Below, piece after piece: positions 1 through 11,224 of a stretch of 45,511 bases of DNA (the first letter of the stretch is position 1; every line of letters begins with the position of its first letter). Both the position numbers and the translations under genes were made by a program. The DNA is taken from the NCBI GenBank assembly GCA_029378245.1, contig JARKIF010000237.1, positions 1 to 45,511 of the forward strand, written 5' to 3'. The notes under the pieces are model-generated. The model searched no databases and was not told the origin of the DNA. It worked only from the letters and a program-made list of their open reading frames with translations. Source of the DNA: Roridomyces roridus (lineage: Eukaryota > Basidiomycota > Agaricomycetes > Agaricales > Mycenaceae).

Positions 1-1
1 C

Positions 2-130
2 GTCGAGCCGTACAATCGATCTTGCATCAACCCGACACCCTTCAAAGCATCCAAGCTCGTCAATGGCAACGCCAAAGGCAAAGCCAACGGGGACAACAAG
101 AAGGGCAAGAAGAGAAAGAACCCGTCTTGA
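2..130 (+). CDS. C-terminal fragment of an unidentified lysine-rich protein
   Basis: An open frame enters from the left edge and stops at TGA 128-130. The visible 42 residues include an NPTPFKASK stretch and end in a glycine/lysine-rich tail (KGKANGDNKKGKKRKNPS) that resembles a nuclear or nucleolar localisation tail. The family is not recognisable from this tail. The gene converges on LSM1, with 144 bp between the stop codons. Confidence 0.5.
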   Translation, partial: VEPYNRSCINPTPFKASKLVNGNAKGKANGDNKKGKKRKNPS

Positions 131-274
131 ATTTGTGTATTTTATTCTGCTGTGTATTGCATAAATATCTTGTCGTGTAGCATTCACCTTCACAATAAAG
201 CATCTAACACCCCCGATATTCTCAGTGTTACAAAATACAAGGATACTGGAAGCGTAATGAATCTTGCCTTGTGC

Positions 275-882
275 CTAGTACCCGTCACCTTACCACCCTC
301 CTGCAGAAGCCCTTCTTCTCGTAGAGCAATCTGCGCTTTTATTTCATCTCGTTGCTTCTTAATCTCAACGTACGTTCTTGTGGTACGGTTCCAGAGTGGC
401 ATAGTAGCACCTGTCGGCGTTGGGGTATCTCATCCTCGAGATCGAGGTCCTAGAGTGGCTTAGTGGATGCTTCCAGATAGAAAGAAGGCCCGACGACGCA
501 CAATTTTCACCCAGCAATACTACATTCTCCCCGCGAATGAGAAACAAGCCATGCCATTCTCTGCAAACGCGTTGCCGTGTAGATCCGTTCCACGGTGTCC
601 TCGAGCACGAGGTTGGCTTGGAATGATTAAGATGGACGGAGAGCAAGGAGAAGGGCGTGTAATGACACACCAAACTGTCGTAGGACCGCAAGACGCCGTG
701 GAGTTTTCTTCCGTCGCGCAAGACCACCAGCATCTTCCCTATTAACCGAGAAGAAGGAGGAGGCGGGGAGGAGGTGCCGGGAAAGCTCAGGCAAGACTCG
801 GACAGTTGACGCGGTAGTTTGACGTACTGTCCACGCAATCGACCAGCGACCCAGAGGTCGTGAAGGGTATTAAGGAATCCAT
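275..882 (-). CDS. LSM1: LSm1-like U6/mRNA-decay Sm protein (frame broken in several places)
   Basis: LSm1 is the subunit that directs the cytoplasmic Lsm1-7 ring to deadenylated mRNA for decapping. Exon 1 (828-882) encodes MDSLIPFTTSGSLVDCVD. Exon 2 (671-738) carries the Sm1 motif KMLVVLRDGRKLHGVLRSYD. Exon 3 (from 616) gives NLVLEDTVERIY, then the Sm2 motif LFLIRGENVVLLGE in another frame. A further exon carries EIKKQRDEIKAQIALREEG, typical of the LSm1 tail. The family match is very clear, but the frame breaks at least three times within about 150 bp (near 675, around 570 and around 550). Each can be explained by a homopolymer one base short, for example GAC-AGTTTG where GAC-CAG-TTT is expected. 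More breaks occur in the C-terminal exons. The stop at 275-277 assumes the short family-like ending GDGY. It is either a sequence-error-affected functional gene or a decayed copy; I favour sequence error. Confidence 0.82.
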
Positions 883-2353
883 GATTGTGGAGGAAGAAAA
901 TCCGAATTCCGGTAGTCTTGAGTGATCGGGGACTCAACGTCAACAAAGTTGAACCACAAGTTGAACCAACACTTGCTTTGAAGAGGTCCCGACCAAAATC
1001 GTCTCCCAACTGGACTCTTCCCTTCATTTCAGAGTCAGCCACTACGTCGCTTCCGACTCGAGGCTAGAGGAGAAGCGGCAGCCGCGCAAGAAGATGAGAT
1101 GTCCATGCAGTTACTACGCTCTATTCTATTGTGTCGACTATTGGCACTTCAAAGCTGCACAGTGCATGTTTGGTCCCACTTCCATTGCCTACTATGGATA
1201 TATGCCTCTGAGCTCGAGTGCCAAAGCAAGCGTCCACCCTCCACTCAATCTCGCACGTATCCTCGAAACCTCTGCCGCTTCTGCTCCGAGTCTGAGGTAC
1301 AAAGACATGTTACACCACTCGCCTAGTCCAAGAGGAATGCACTCAATGCTGGTGATCTAGTATGTGTCTCCGCCTCTGCTCTGGATGCCTTGACAGGAGA
1401 ACGTTTCCAACGGTGTGTCCAAATTGTCAATGGGTGCTATTTCATGGTTTGGTATCGCAGGCTCGAGTCGGCTTACTTTCTGCCTGCCGTATCTCGGATA
1501 GGCGATGCTGCTGCTACCCAGACTTGCATCTGATAATTCAGCGCAACAGGATCAGTACAATTCATGTGTCGTTGATCACTGAGCTTGCTTCATCCAAGAC
1601 TGGCGGCTATGTAATACTAGTGCTCCCAGTCCGTGAGTCTGTTGGCTATGTATTCCTACGACCTGAAGAGCTGCCTGGAACTTGGATGTTCCCAACGTAG
1701 GAGGCCATTATTATCAACCCACAACCCAGCCGTTTCTGAAGCCCCTTATCACTTCCATGCTCCTCCGTTATAGAAAGGGGTGGGGCGCGAAGATTTATCA
1801 CTTGAAGACATCTAGCCGTCTAGCCGCGTGAGGTATCTTGGCTTGAGCATCATTTGGAGGCCCAATGGGAGCCTATTCCGCATAACGGTTGAATTGAAAA
1901 TGACCAGGTTGTCAAAGCTTTCCTCGGTGTTACCTTCACCAGCATTGGATGAACGGAGTGATGGTACGTCTGAACGGGACTTATGAGCACAATATGAGTA
2001 GCACCAGTAATGGTCGGCGGTCGCATACTCACCTCTGGCTCAAGCCGTTGAGTGAGGCTCAGATTAGTACTAACGTACATAACACAACAAAAAATCATGT
2101 TAGTTTCAACTCTGATTATCACTTGTCTTTCGAGCTGCTGCAGAATGTACAACCAATATTTGGACTCATTACACTTATACTTGATGTGTTTGTGTAGAGT
2201 CCGCTTCGGATTGGGAACAGAGGACCCTGCTGTGCTGGTCAAATACAGCGGCAATGGAAATTTCATCGGTTAAAAAAGTTTGGGAGTTCGGAAGGACATC
2301 AACAAAGTCGAAATGTGTCTGTAGAAGTCTCAGAGCTTAAAATGCAAAAGCTA
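883..2353. other. 1.47-kb interval without a confident gene
   Basis: No continuous gene model can be supported. Two coding-looking plus-strand scraps exist: a frame at about 1338-1533 (…RCVQIVNGCYFMVWYRR…) and a frame ending at 2271-2273 (…TEDPAVLVKYSGNGNFIG) just after a TAG that could be a splice acceptor. Neither was recognised, and both are surrounded by stops. They could be relics of a transposon or of a gene with unresolved introns. The first ~100 bp should contain the LSM1 promoter. Confidence 0.4.
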
Positions 2354-2467
2354 CGACGGCAACAGGGTTCGAACCTGTGCGGGGAAACCCCAACAGATGT
2401 TTAGAAGCAGCGCCTTTGCAGGCTCTGCCATTCAAATCTGTCACCTTAACCACTCGGTCATGCCGCC
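2354..2467 (-). tRNA. tRNA-Ser(UGA) with a 32-nt intron
   Basis: On the minus strand the acceptor arm GGCGGCA (2461-2467) pairs with TGCCGTC, followed by discriminator G at 2354. The D arm is ACCGAGTGGTTAAGGT. The anticodon stem ACAGA/TCTGT encloses TTTGAA, giving anticodon TGA. A canonical 37/38 intron occupies 2399-2430. The long class II variable arm TGGGGTTTCCCCG and the T arm ACAGG-TTCGAAC-CCTGT (B box) are intact, as expected for serine. Runs of T follow the 3' end on the minus strand (GCTTTTGCATTTT), consistent with Pol III termination. Confidence 0.95.
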
Positions 2468-3716
2468 GACGAAAACTCGATCGATGTATAGGGTCTGGTA
2501 CCGCGTACCCCTGCCAAGAGCCAAGAGATGAACACAAGACCGAGAACGACGATAACATACATATTGCAAGAGGTTGATCCCAAGAACGGTGTGGCGTTCT
2601 TATACAGGCTCCATCTCGACCGTGTGGAACTCAGGACCAGAGATTAATTTCGATGGACTCGGGCGTTGGGAAGACAATACCATCGGCAGATCTAGAGATT
2701 GAATTAACAGGGCGTAGGGACATGGAAGAAAGAAACAATGCTCCAGCGATCCTTTGGTCTAGACTATTCCCAGTGAACGAGAATCAGTTCTATTACCCCG
2801 AGAACCAGAGACTGGACGGAGATCTCAGTCCGGGAGAATCAACGACAAAGTGGTGAACGGGAGCACAAACGTGTCTTCAAGTAAGCCTTCAGTGACGCCC
2901 CAGTCTTTTCTAGTGCGACTCAGCTCAAAGCCGGTTCGTGCGCATGAGACCGAGGGTTGAAGAGCATCGGAATACTCTGTGACCTCGACCATCATATCTT
3001 GGATCGGAAAATGGTGTGACGTTCTTGTATTCCACGGAGTACAGGCTCCATCTCGACTGTGTGGAACGATGTAGCTATAGGACCAGAGAATAATTTCGCC
3101 TGGGGTGGTAACTGGAATACAGCAGCTTGTCATTGGATAAACAAGGTCACCTGGAAGCAGGAGCAAAGCAGGAGATATACGATCAAAGAGAGAACGATCA
3201 CCTGAGGCAAAGAAAAGCAAACACCGCGCATCCTATTTAAGCAATGGCTGGGTGGCTGACAACACCAACGCCTCTCTCTCTCCTACCACCATCTTCCCTC
3301 TTCCCCCATTTCACTCAAGACCTTCAAGCAATCCTCATCAGGTGGGTTGGCTCTCTTCTTCTTCTTCACTTGGGTCGAGGCAGCGAGCAAGAGTCGAGTG
3401 GTGCACGCGGGGTCTGCACCAAGACGGTGGGGGTTCGCCAACGTGTATGCACCTATAAATCAGACCCCAGCCTATGCCCACACGTCCGGCGCTTTGGGTG
3501 GCTCCCATCGCTGCATACGGCGTGCTCGAGCTCTTCTCGCGCCAGCCCACTCAGTAATCGATTCATCGTTACTGATGCCTCGCCTTGCAGGTCGTTTGTG
3601 TCAGTGTAGCTTTGTTGAGATTGTACGGTGTATAACAAAATGACTTTGCTGTGAACTTTGACCGTGCCCGACGCTGAGAGGACAAGGGAATGAATCAATT
3701 GCGAAGCTCAGTAACG
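2468..3716. other. 1.25-kb interval without a confident gene
   Basis: Apart from the duplicated segment listed separately, there is only a CT-rich tract (about 3268-3310) and a TATAAAT-like string near 3453. A minus-strand open frame at 2825-3220 and several plus-strand frames at 3244-3643 overlap each other and lack recognisable domains. They were not called as genes. Confidence 0.4.
2588..3098 (+). repeat. Duplicated ~65-85-bp segment (2588-2652 and 3013-3098)
   Basis: Both copies start GGTGTG(G/A)CGTTCTT and share TACAGGCTCCATCTCGAC, then (C/T)GTGTGGAAC, and end in GGACCAGAGA(T/A)TAATTTCG. The second copy carries two extra insertions, of about 13 and 8 bp. In one plus frame both copies read TGSISTVWN…GPE.NF, so the repeat may be a fragment of a repetitive protein rather than pure non-coding DNA. 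Confidence 0.75.
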
Positions 3717-5049
3717 TCATTGAACAGGTTGAAAGCGCCTCAACTCAACCCCCGCCTCGCTCAAAAGTCGCGCCGACGCGTCGTCTCTGCAAACATCGTG
3801 ATAATTTTTCGAAAGCGAGGAAAAAACACGCACACTTTATAGCTCAGATTATACACAACTGTCTTTACCCCCGTCTGGATGATCTTGATTGTGCACTTCA
3901 AGCACGGGCACGTATTGCAGTACAATACCGCGCCGGACCCCGGGCCTCCTATACGTTCCGTGCAATGCAGGAGCGCGTTTTCCTCGGCGTGGAGGCAGAC
4001 ACATTCGTTTGCTGCGGCATCCTTGGGTGATGATGACCCACCGTTGCACTGTACGCAGCCGCCCTCGTTGCAGTTCTTCAGTCCTCGTGGAGTGCCGTTG
4101 TAACTGAGAAAAGCATGAGTATATTTAAGAGAACTGTGGGAAGACTGACCCGGTCGCAAGGATGCGGTTCTCGCGCACAAGAACCGCACCGACGCGTCGT
4201 TTCATGCAATTGGAGCGTTTGGAAGCCAGGGACGCGAGTGTCTGTAAACCGTGGGGTCGGGAACAATACGTACATGAAAGCGGTATATTGCCCACCATGA
4301 AATACGCGTCCCACTGCGGACGAAGATGTCCTGGATCATGCAACTTGAGATCATCTAGATGTGAATGGAGCGCAGGGATATTTTGGAAGGTGTTGGTAAC
4401 ATGGATATTCACGAGCTCGCTCAGATCGTGGAGAGACGATGGGGATTCTCGTAACCCTGAGCCACGGGTGCCAAAGACGAGGCTGTCGTCCTCTCGGACA
4501 AAGTCCTCAAGAGACTGTACGCTAATGAAATGGTCATTTGACGGACTGGCCACGCGGCTCACTCACCTTTTGGTGCGATGGAAACGATCCAGCAACGGCG
4601 CGTCGATAGAGAGAAGCAGGAAGAATGGCCGTTTAACGAAGGTTTCGACCAGCTCCCTGGTGCATAGGTCGACGGTAACAAAGTCGGCTTTCCAATGCCT
4701 CGTCACGAAATTGAGTAAATCGGACTGAGAGGAAAAGTGGCGCGTTTTCTTGTCAAAGTTTGCTGGGGACGGTTGAGGCGACACTGGTCCGAGGGAGAGA
4801 AACGAGAGGTGCCTGGAGGCTATTTGCTCATGATACGGGTCCACCGTCGAGGCGGACTCGAAAGACTCGTCTGAATGTGTGTCCTGAGCATAGACGAATG
4901 AGTTGAGCAGGCCGGGGTGACGATCGACAATGGACCTCCGAGTCGGGATCGTTGGTGATTCGCACGCGTTGAAAGTCGTGTTTGGAGACGAGGTAGTTTT
5001 CCACCGCTGTTTTGCCAGAGGAACGAGTACCAATTATTGCAATGAACAT
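3717..5049 (-). CDS. DCD1: Deoxycytidylate (dCMP) deaminase
   Basis: The enzyme converts dCMP to dUMP, feeding thymidylate synthesis. There are six exons on the minus strand: 4936-5049, 4567-4883, 4296-4521, 4150-4241, 3834-4103 and 3717-3786, giving 362 aa with all phases consistent and no frame break. The N-terminal half is the kinase-like P-loop module of the fungal enzyme (MFIAIIGTRSSGKT, Walker-A residues about 7-14). The C-terminal half is the cytidine/deoxycytidylate deaminase fold, with ILATGYNGTPRG, catalytic HAE at about 288-290 (CVCLHAEENALLHC) and the zinc-binding PCLKC (Cys about 317 and 320). The tail is SYKVDDASARLLSEAGVELR. The start lies only 29 bp downstream of the POP3 stop, so the promoter must be short or overlap POP3. 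Confidence 0.95.
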
Positions 5050-5078
5050 GGTTGGAAGCAAGTGTGTGATCGCGATTG

Positions 5079-6050
5079 TCAAGCTACTACTACAACTTTG
5101 GCCATTTTCTCCTTCTTCCTGGCCTTTGCCGCTGCTTTCCCATCTGCCCTCAGTTGTTTCGCCACCTTCATATCCTTTGGCGCTGTCGTCCGCAGCTGCT
5201 TCACGTGCGTAGGAATAAGATTCCGCGTCGTGGACGCAGCCAACGAGGTCAGCCATGGTGCTGTGATCGTCGGAACAGAATCTAGTATCGACGAGAATGC
5301 GACCAATCCCGGCGTGTTGGCCTGAACGTGTAAAATGAGGCGAAAAGACGAGCAAGAAGTCGAGGAACGCACATCCATAGCAATGACTGCCGCTCTTCGC
5401 ACACCAATTGCTTTTGCCAACGCAGATTCCGAGCCTTTGGGAAGGGGAATCATCTTGATTGGGTCCGGCGGTTTGGATGAATTGAACGCGGCCACTTCAT
5501 GCGGGAGATGGTCTATGAGGATCTGAGGGTCGACATCCGCGCGGCAGACGACAATCAGCTTGATTGGTGGAGGGGGCGTATTGGGCTGCTCGCCGTCCAC
5601 TGCAACGATCTTGCGTAAAGAGCGTATTTGGACATCGAGCCGTTTAGTGACCTCATTAATCCCGACGATGAGATGGGGGACAACAGCGGGGCATTCCGGC
5701 AGCACAACGTCCTCGGAGGATGTAGCGACGACGGTTTCAGCGTCAAGCTTTCGTTTCTTGTTTTGCTTAGACTCTCTCTGCAGGGCTTTGCGTTTCCTGT
5801 TTTCCAGGCCACGGGCAGAATTGTATTCCGAGACACCATCGAGGAGTGAGATTGTGCATGCAAGAGCAGTGTTCTGAACGTTGAAAGGAACGGAAGGCCT
5901 GGAACTGTTGGACGAGGAAAGGAGGAGAAAGGAGACCTACCATGGGACACGGAACGGGCTGTCTAGGACAGGCTTGAAGACGACCTTCTTCTCGACCGTC
6001 TCGCGGGCCTTTGCACGGTTGGATGGATTGGTATGCACGCGGGCAGACAT
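5079..6050 (-). CDS. POP3: RNase P / RNase MRP subunit Pop3-like
   Basis: Pop3 is a protein subunit of nuclear RNase P (tRNA 5' processing) and RNase MRP (pre-rRNA processing), with an L7Ae-like fold. The exons are 5941-6050, 5373-5898 and 5079-5321, giving 292 aa. The second acceptor was chosen after CAGTTCCAG at about 5899 because it restores the phase and yields WPSVPFNVQNTALA. Recognisable segments are VEKKVVFKPVLDSPFRV (N-terminal), VPHLIVGINEVTKRLD, ALAKAIGVRRAAVIAMD and the end APWLTSL, followed by a basic tail KAAAKARKKEKMAK. It is transcribed in the same direction as DCD1 and divergently from VTA1. Assignment rests on motif memory; an L7Ae/NHP2-type paralog is the main alternative. 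Confidence 0.78.
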
Positions 6051-6434
6051 TGAGAGAGGTTCTATATTTGCTCTACAAACAACGCGTCTCAATCTTGCTC
6101 AGGATCTCGGGACGACGGGGTCACAGGTGCTACATGTGCCCTCTGCACGACAAGAAAATATGCTCCGGCGTCGGCGTCGAGTGGAGCAGAGTCGTATCTC
6201 CAGCCTCTCGCAGCTTGCTTTCAAGCAACACGAGGGCTTTGCGCGTCCAACTCCCAAGATAGCCCGATCCGGTGCAAGAAATGCGAGTCAGGATGGCCAT
6301 GGAGTGGACTAGGAGTCTGTAATGTAGTAGTAGAGCACAACACGAGGCGAACGCGTCCAAGCAGCAATCTCGCAATGCCGTCAACCCGACGCGCCTCTTA
6401 TAAGCCAACTGCGAGTCCTTTCTGCCACAACACC
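6051..6434. promoter_or_regulatory. Shared divergent promoter of POP3 and VTA1
   Basis: A 384-bp gap separates the two divergent start codons. No gene is supported here. Small open frames on both strands overlap one another and show no conserved motif. No clear TATA box was seen. Confidence 0.5.
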
Positions 6435-7881
6435 ATGTCCCTGCCACCAGTCCCGGCTCCCTTGAAAGCTGTGGCTCCTTACCTGCAGCGCGCCGACGAG
6501 CTGCGCCAGAAGGAGCCAATTATCGCATACTGGTGTATGTTCTCCTTGGCACCATCCACTCGGTCGACTCATATCTTGCAGGCACCTACTATGCTGCCCA
6601 GGTCGGGATCGCCCTCAAGGCCAGGGATTCCCCCTCGCGGGACTTTCTCTTCGAACTCCTGGGCTCTCTCGAAAAGCTAAAGGAGGATATCGGTCCTACC
6701 GATGCCATCGACATTGAATCCGCAAGCGCTGCCTACGTCGAGAACTTTGCTCTTCGAGTTTTTGGTATGGCCGATAACGAGGACCGCTCGGGCGCTGGGA
6801 CTCGGTTCGTACACTACTGGTCCGCCCTTCCTCTATTCACGATTCCTCAGATCCACTGCAAAGAAATTTCTTGCCGCAGCCAATTTCTTGGAGGTTCTCA
6901 AGACGTTTCCCAAGACCGACGTCTCCGAAACCGTGCGCTTCTCATGTTGCTCATGAATTTCACCACTTAACGAATGAATAGAACGAGGACAAGATCCGCT
7001 ATGCCAAATGGAAAGCTGCGGACATTGCCAAAGCCTTCCGTGAAGGCAGGAAACCTACCCCAGGACCTGCGAACGCGGACCCTTCAATCGAGGCGGAGCT
7101 ACTGGAACTCGCTGGGCCCCCGACGTCCTCGAGTACAGCTACGATGAAGGAGCATTTCGGGGCGGCCTTTAGCACGGACTCAGTCCAGGGGTCTCCGCCG
7201 CCTCAAATCTCTGTCCCCTCGTCTTCCGGATCGCCCCCCAAGGCGCGACGCACGTCCCCGCACATGGAGCCTGCCGATATAGCGAATGCAAATCGGAATG
7301 CACCACAAACTCCGCCTGAAAACCTCGCAGGGCTCCAGCCTGGTTCGTGGGGCGGCCGAGGCGAGGCTACACCTGGAAGTTGGAGTACCGCCGCTACTCC
7401 GGGATTAAGCACCACCCCTCAGCAAGAATTGCCCGATGACCCGCCTTCGTCTCCCCTACACAAGGGAAAAGGAAAGGAACGTACCGGCAGCGGTGACAGC
7501 TTGGAGAGCGAAGGTAGCAAGAAGGTGCATTTCACCCCTTCAGTCGTCGACGAGACATCGCCAGTGTCTCCCGTGCATAATCCGCCCTGGCAAGGTTCCA
7601 CCCTGTTTAATGGAACGCATTTGCCTTCGGGAGGGTTGGAGCCATCCGCCCCTCCCCTGCCTCCACATGCTCCTACGCCTGTTGTGCCTCCCCCACCGAT
7701 GTTTATCCCCTCTCCTACCCTCCTCTCGCCGCCACCGCCACCAGAGCCAGTCGAGTTGACGCCGACGATAGTCGCCAAGGCACAGAAACACTGCCGTTTC
7801 GCGATCAGTTCGTTGGATTACGAGGATGCGGAGCAAGCGAAACGAGAGCTGCGTGCGGCCCTCGCAGTCCTTGGTGGTTGA
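6435..7881 (+). CDS. VTA1: Vta1/LIP5-type Vps4 cofactor
   Basis: Vta1 activates the AAA ATPase Vps4 during ESCRT-III disassembly at multivesicular bodies. The exons are 6435-6534, 6582-6804, 6851-6932 and 6982-7881, giving 434 aa with no frame break. The N-terminal Vta1 domain reads PLKAVAPYLQRADELRQKEP…IAYWCTYYAAQVGI and continues through STAKKFLAAANFLEVL to NEDKIRYAKWKAADIAKAF (about residues 1-165). A long proline/serine-rich linker follows. The C-terminal 40 residues, LTPTIVAKAQKHCRFAISSLDYEDAEQAKRELRAAL, form the Vta1 C-terminal Vps4-binding helices. The ATG at 6435 directly precedes the conserved domain; an in-frame upstream ATG at 6375 adds 20 unconserved residues. The gene converges on the arrestin-like gene with 92 bp between stops. 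Confidence 0.92.
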
Positions 7882-7973
7882 TCCATTTGCATCTCTTCGT
7901 TCTTACTCCCATAATGCATTACTATGTGTCTACAAACTGTATCTTAGTATCTAATACCGTGGTCTCTATAATG

Positions 7974-10111
7974 CTAATACCCCTCCGCCAATCGTACGCG
8001 CTCCTCCAGCTCCCTAATCTTCTCCTTGACAGAGTTGGCGGACGAGGGTGTTGGAGTGAGCGAGGGCCTCCTCGATTTCACCGCAGACGCTTCGGAATAA
8101 CAGCTCACCGACTCGTGACTCGGGCTTGAGGGAGGTGGCTCCTGGACACTGGCAGGAGGAACAGACACGAAGACGGCTGTAGCGATATTGTCTGGTTCCG
8201 GAAACGGCAATCCCACGATCGGTGAAGGGTCGGGCACTAGGCGCGAACCAGTAGCGGGAAGTTTCGGAGAGAAATAGCAGTCGTTGAGAAAGCTGGAGGA
8301 TGCGACTTGGTACACTGAATGGGACGAGATGGCTGATTCCGAGCCCGGTACGTCCAAAGCAGCAGGGTTTTCATTACTGCTGAGCTCGTCATTTTGAGCG
8401 TTCAGATCGATTGGTGCGAGAGACTGTCGCTTGGATGCTGATGCTTCTTGAAGCTTCTGTTGAACACGTGTGGCAAACGATGAAGGGCCACAAGGTCTAC
8501 TGGACCGTGCGCTTTCTGCGTCATCGTCAACACCAGCGATCTCTTCCGGCCCATCTCCCGGGGTGTCGTCCTCGACGTATTGAGATCGAGCGGACATGAC
8601 GGCATGCTGTACCAGATCCTCGGTGTCGTCGCACATGGAAACGTTACCGAGCTCTGCTTCCTGTTCGTGGGTTTGGTCCCCTTCTGCGTATTGATAGCTT
8701 TCGTCCCCTCGATTATCCTCAAACTCGGCCTCCTGGTCGGATCTGGGTGATGGTAAAGTTGGTGGAGACATTCTAAGGATGATCGGTGGATCCAAAGAGA
8801 GGAGATTGACGATTTGGATCGGTAGAGCAACAGAGACGTCCGAAGAGGTGATGCCGGCCGTTAAACTGACGCTGACTGTATACGCGACCTCCACAAGGCG
8901 CCCACGAGGGTGCGTAAGCGCATCGGGCTTGAAAAATCTCAGCAATTGAATTCAATCTGTAATCTTACGCACCGGTATGGACAGAAAGTGACAAAATTCA
9001 GACCGCTCCCCGCCACGAACTCCAGCCCACCAGCCATCAGCGCTGGCATGACCTCGAGGAAAGCCCTGCACCATTTCCAGAGTCGATGTTGCCACAGATT
9101 TACGAGTAGTTTCTGGTTCCCGCTTGAAGACAGTGATAGATCGAATCAGGGTGAGAGTGAGTCTCTTGAAAATCTTGGTAGTTTCGTTGCGAACTAGCAC
9201 ATGTACTGGAAGTCGGGTTCCTGCGACAAAGATCGAGCGATGGAGTCTGGCGGTGAGTGTGACTTCTCCACTTCCACCCATGAACAAGGCTTTCGACGTG
9301 GTAGCACTGGGGAATTGTTCCGCCGAAGGGGCCAATATCGCAGAAGGATTGAGCCTGGGCCACACCTCGCAGTCTCGATAGAAATGAGCGATACTTCGTT
9401 TGTTGAGTTGGTCCTTCACTTTGATAGAACTGTATAACAATTGGTAAGGGTGATTGAGCTGGACAGCGACGCACATGAGCGCTATGTATCTTATTGCAGC
9501 TCCGGATTGACCAAGGAGAGGACCTTTTGGACGGGAGCCGCTTCCCATTGGTACAGGCATCTCAAATTCGAGCCGATGAACTCCTTCCCAAGCAATTGCG
9601 AAGCCTTCAGAGTCCGGAGGGGAGCTTGTTTCGCATATTGTCAATGGCGAAGTGACCACATCGGACAACAGAGCGGAGCATTGGAAAAATTCGTGGTGGT
9701 CGCCCTCGATGGCTTCGAAACCGATGATACGAAGTTTTCCGTCAGAGATGGAGACGGTGGATTCCTTGGGTAATCGCGGGCGGATACGTATTTTGACGAT
9801 GCCTCTGAGCGGCGTTGAGCTTTCGACACAGACATCACTGTGAAGCGCAATATCCACTTCGACTAGAAAGCCAATTGGATTCTGCATCAAAGGATACACG
9901 GTAACTCACCGCGAGCCCTTGGTTTTGCGTGTTCCAACGCGGTGGGTTCGCGAAAACGGTGTGTTATGAGAGCTCCAGGTGGTAGACGCGAGTTGGCATT
10001 GCCCAGGAGGGATTTGAGCTCTGCAGCGCGACGGACGGGGCTAGCGCCAGCGCTAAGGAGAGTCCCGTGTCGACTGAGGCCTGCGAGGATATCTGACCCT
10101 TGGCAAGACAT
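7974..10111 (-). CDS. Arrestin-domain protein
   Basis: Fungal arrestin-related proteins act as adaptors for ubiquitin ligases in membrane-protein endocytosis. The exons are 9910-10111, 9475-9862, 8973-9429 and 7974-8927, giving 666 aa with consistent phases. An N-terminal segment (about 68-200) reads VEVDIALHSDVCVESSTPLRGIVKIRI, like an arrestin N beta-sandwich. The C-domain (about 255-420) includes VTLTARLHRSIFVAGTRLPVHVLVRN and KRLTLTLIRSITVF. The C-terminal 230 residues are acidic and Ser/Pro-rich, ending in a short predicted coiled coil (VKEKIRELEERVRLAE). No PPxY motif was noticed. A GGAA microsatellite lies immediately upstream of the start. The general family is well supported; the cargo is unknown. 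Confidence 0.8.
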
Positions 10112-10114
10112 GGT

Positions 10115-10135
10115 GGAAGGAAGGAAGGAAGGAAG
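10115..10135 (+). repeat. (GGAA)n microsatellite in the 5' leader of the arrestin-like gene
   Basis: About five GGAA units lie 3 bp upstream of the minus-strand ATG at 10109-10111. The transcript leader would therefore carry a (CUUC/UUCC) tract directly before the start codon. Confidence 0.85.
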
Positions 10136-10297
10136 ATTAACTGGCACAAGGTGGGTTCAATTGAACCCGAGGTGGGCGCATCATGATCCTCACAACCCGC
10201 CATCACATGTACTCGATGCGCCAAGGACTACCAGTTGCAGCAGTGCGCTCGACGTATAAGAATTCCATTGATAATACAATATCTCAATGCGCGTATG

Positions 10298-11224
10298 TCA
10301 AGGAGGTAATACCGACAGAGGACTTTCTACCAGCGGAGCCCGGGGAGTTCCTCCTTTCACTGGTACTACCAACACAGAGGGCAGTTCCCGACTACGGATG
10401 TCGGAGTGGGATGTTGGACTTGCGTCGGGCACAGAATTTTGTGGCGACGAGGGAAAGTCGATTCTGGGTGCCTGCAGGGTGTGGAATTCTGTCACGGCTC
10501 TCGACAGAGTATCCAGCTGTGTTTACTGGTCAGTGCCTGCCGCTGAAAGTCGAAAAGAAAATGTACCTTCGCCATAATCCCGTTGATAGCCTCTTTCTTT
10601 CCACGGAACTGGTTTGCGAGCTTGGAAAATTGCTCTTCCCTAGCCTTGTTCTTCTCCGCCTCCTCGTCACGCGTCAACCCGATACCACCGTCTCCCTCCA
10701 TATCCTCAATCACAACATGACTTACGCTGGCTGCCCGGGATCTTCCTTTCCCTTTTGGCCGCGAGTCGCCTGTCATCCCAATCTCCTCCATCTCCATATG
10801 CATCCGAGAAATTTGGTTTTGGAGGTCCAGAATACCGGACAGATGCGACCAAAGTTCCTCGTTCTTTACAGTGACGGGGTCGCTGTTGCCCTCTTCCTCT
10901 GGTTGGACATTGCGGTCCGGTGCGAGTGTGGAACCCAAGAAAGAGCCATCAAAGGGGTCATATACGGCGGTGTTGGAATCGAGGCTGGAGGTCGTTCCTA
11001 TGTCCCCTTGAGACGAGTGTAGCTTCCAAGGTTCCAAATCCCATACCATTCACCCCCTTGTCTTGTCCATGAGCGAAAAGGTTACCGAGAATGCGGTCAT
11101 GAGGTAGCTGCTCTGGCGTCCTCGACTCTTCTGCTCTATTGGCGCTGGGTTGTGGAGGAGAAGTCTCTACCGTTGGCTCTGGTGCATCTGAGGTGGATGG
11201 ACTCTGAGGAAACCAGTTAAGCAT
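10298..11224 (-). CDS. Uncharacterised coiled-coil protein
   Basis: The exons are 11047-11224, 10567-11006 and 10298-10516, giving 278 aa. The first donor was set at G|GTATGG (11041-11046), because this keeps the phase where the earlier GTGAAT donor would not. The N-terminus (MLNWFPQSPS…) is Pro/Glu-rich and is followed by DPFDGSFLGSTL. A heptad-like region runs from NEELWSHLSGILDLQNQISRMHME to KNKAREEQFSKLANQFRGKKEAINGIMAKLDTLSRAVTEFH. The C-terminus is Pro/Ser-rich. No catalytic domain is visible and the family is not recognised. The gene lies between the arrestin-like gene and the CE12 pair, all on the same strand; no functional link is implied. Confidence 0.7.

Noticed and set aside
1099..1326. 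Possible C-terminal zinc-knuckle of a non-LTR retrotransposon (LCRFC motif)
   Set aside because: The string NLCRFCSESEV resembles the Cys motif after the reverse transcriptase of Agaricomycete LINEs, but no second part of the motif and no reverse transcriptase sequence is visible, so it is too weak to call.
5941..5946. Frame break at the first POP3 intron
   Set aside because: It appeared only when the acceptor at 5874-5876 was used. The acceptor at about 5899-5901 keeps the phase and gives the conserved-looking WPSVPFNVQN, so the gene is intact.
11041..11057. Frame break in the coiled-coil gene at a G run
   Set aside because: Using the donor GTATGG (11041-11046) instead of GTGAAT restores the frame without any sequence change.
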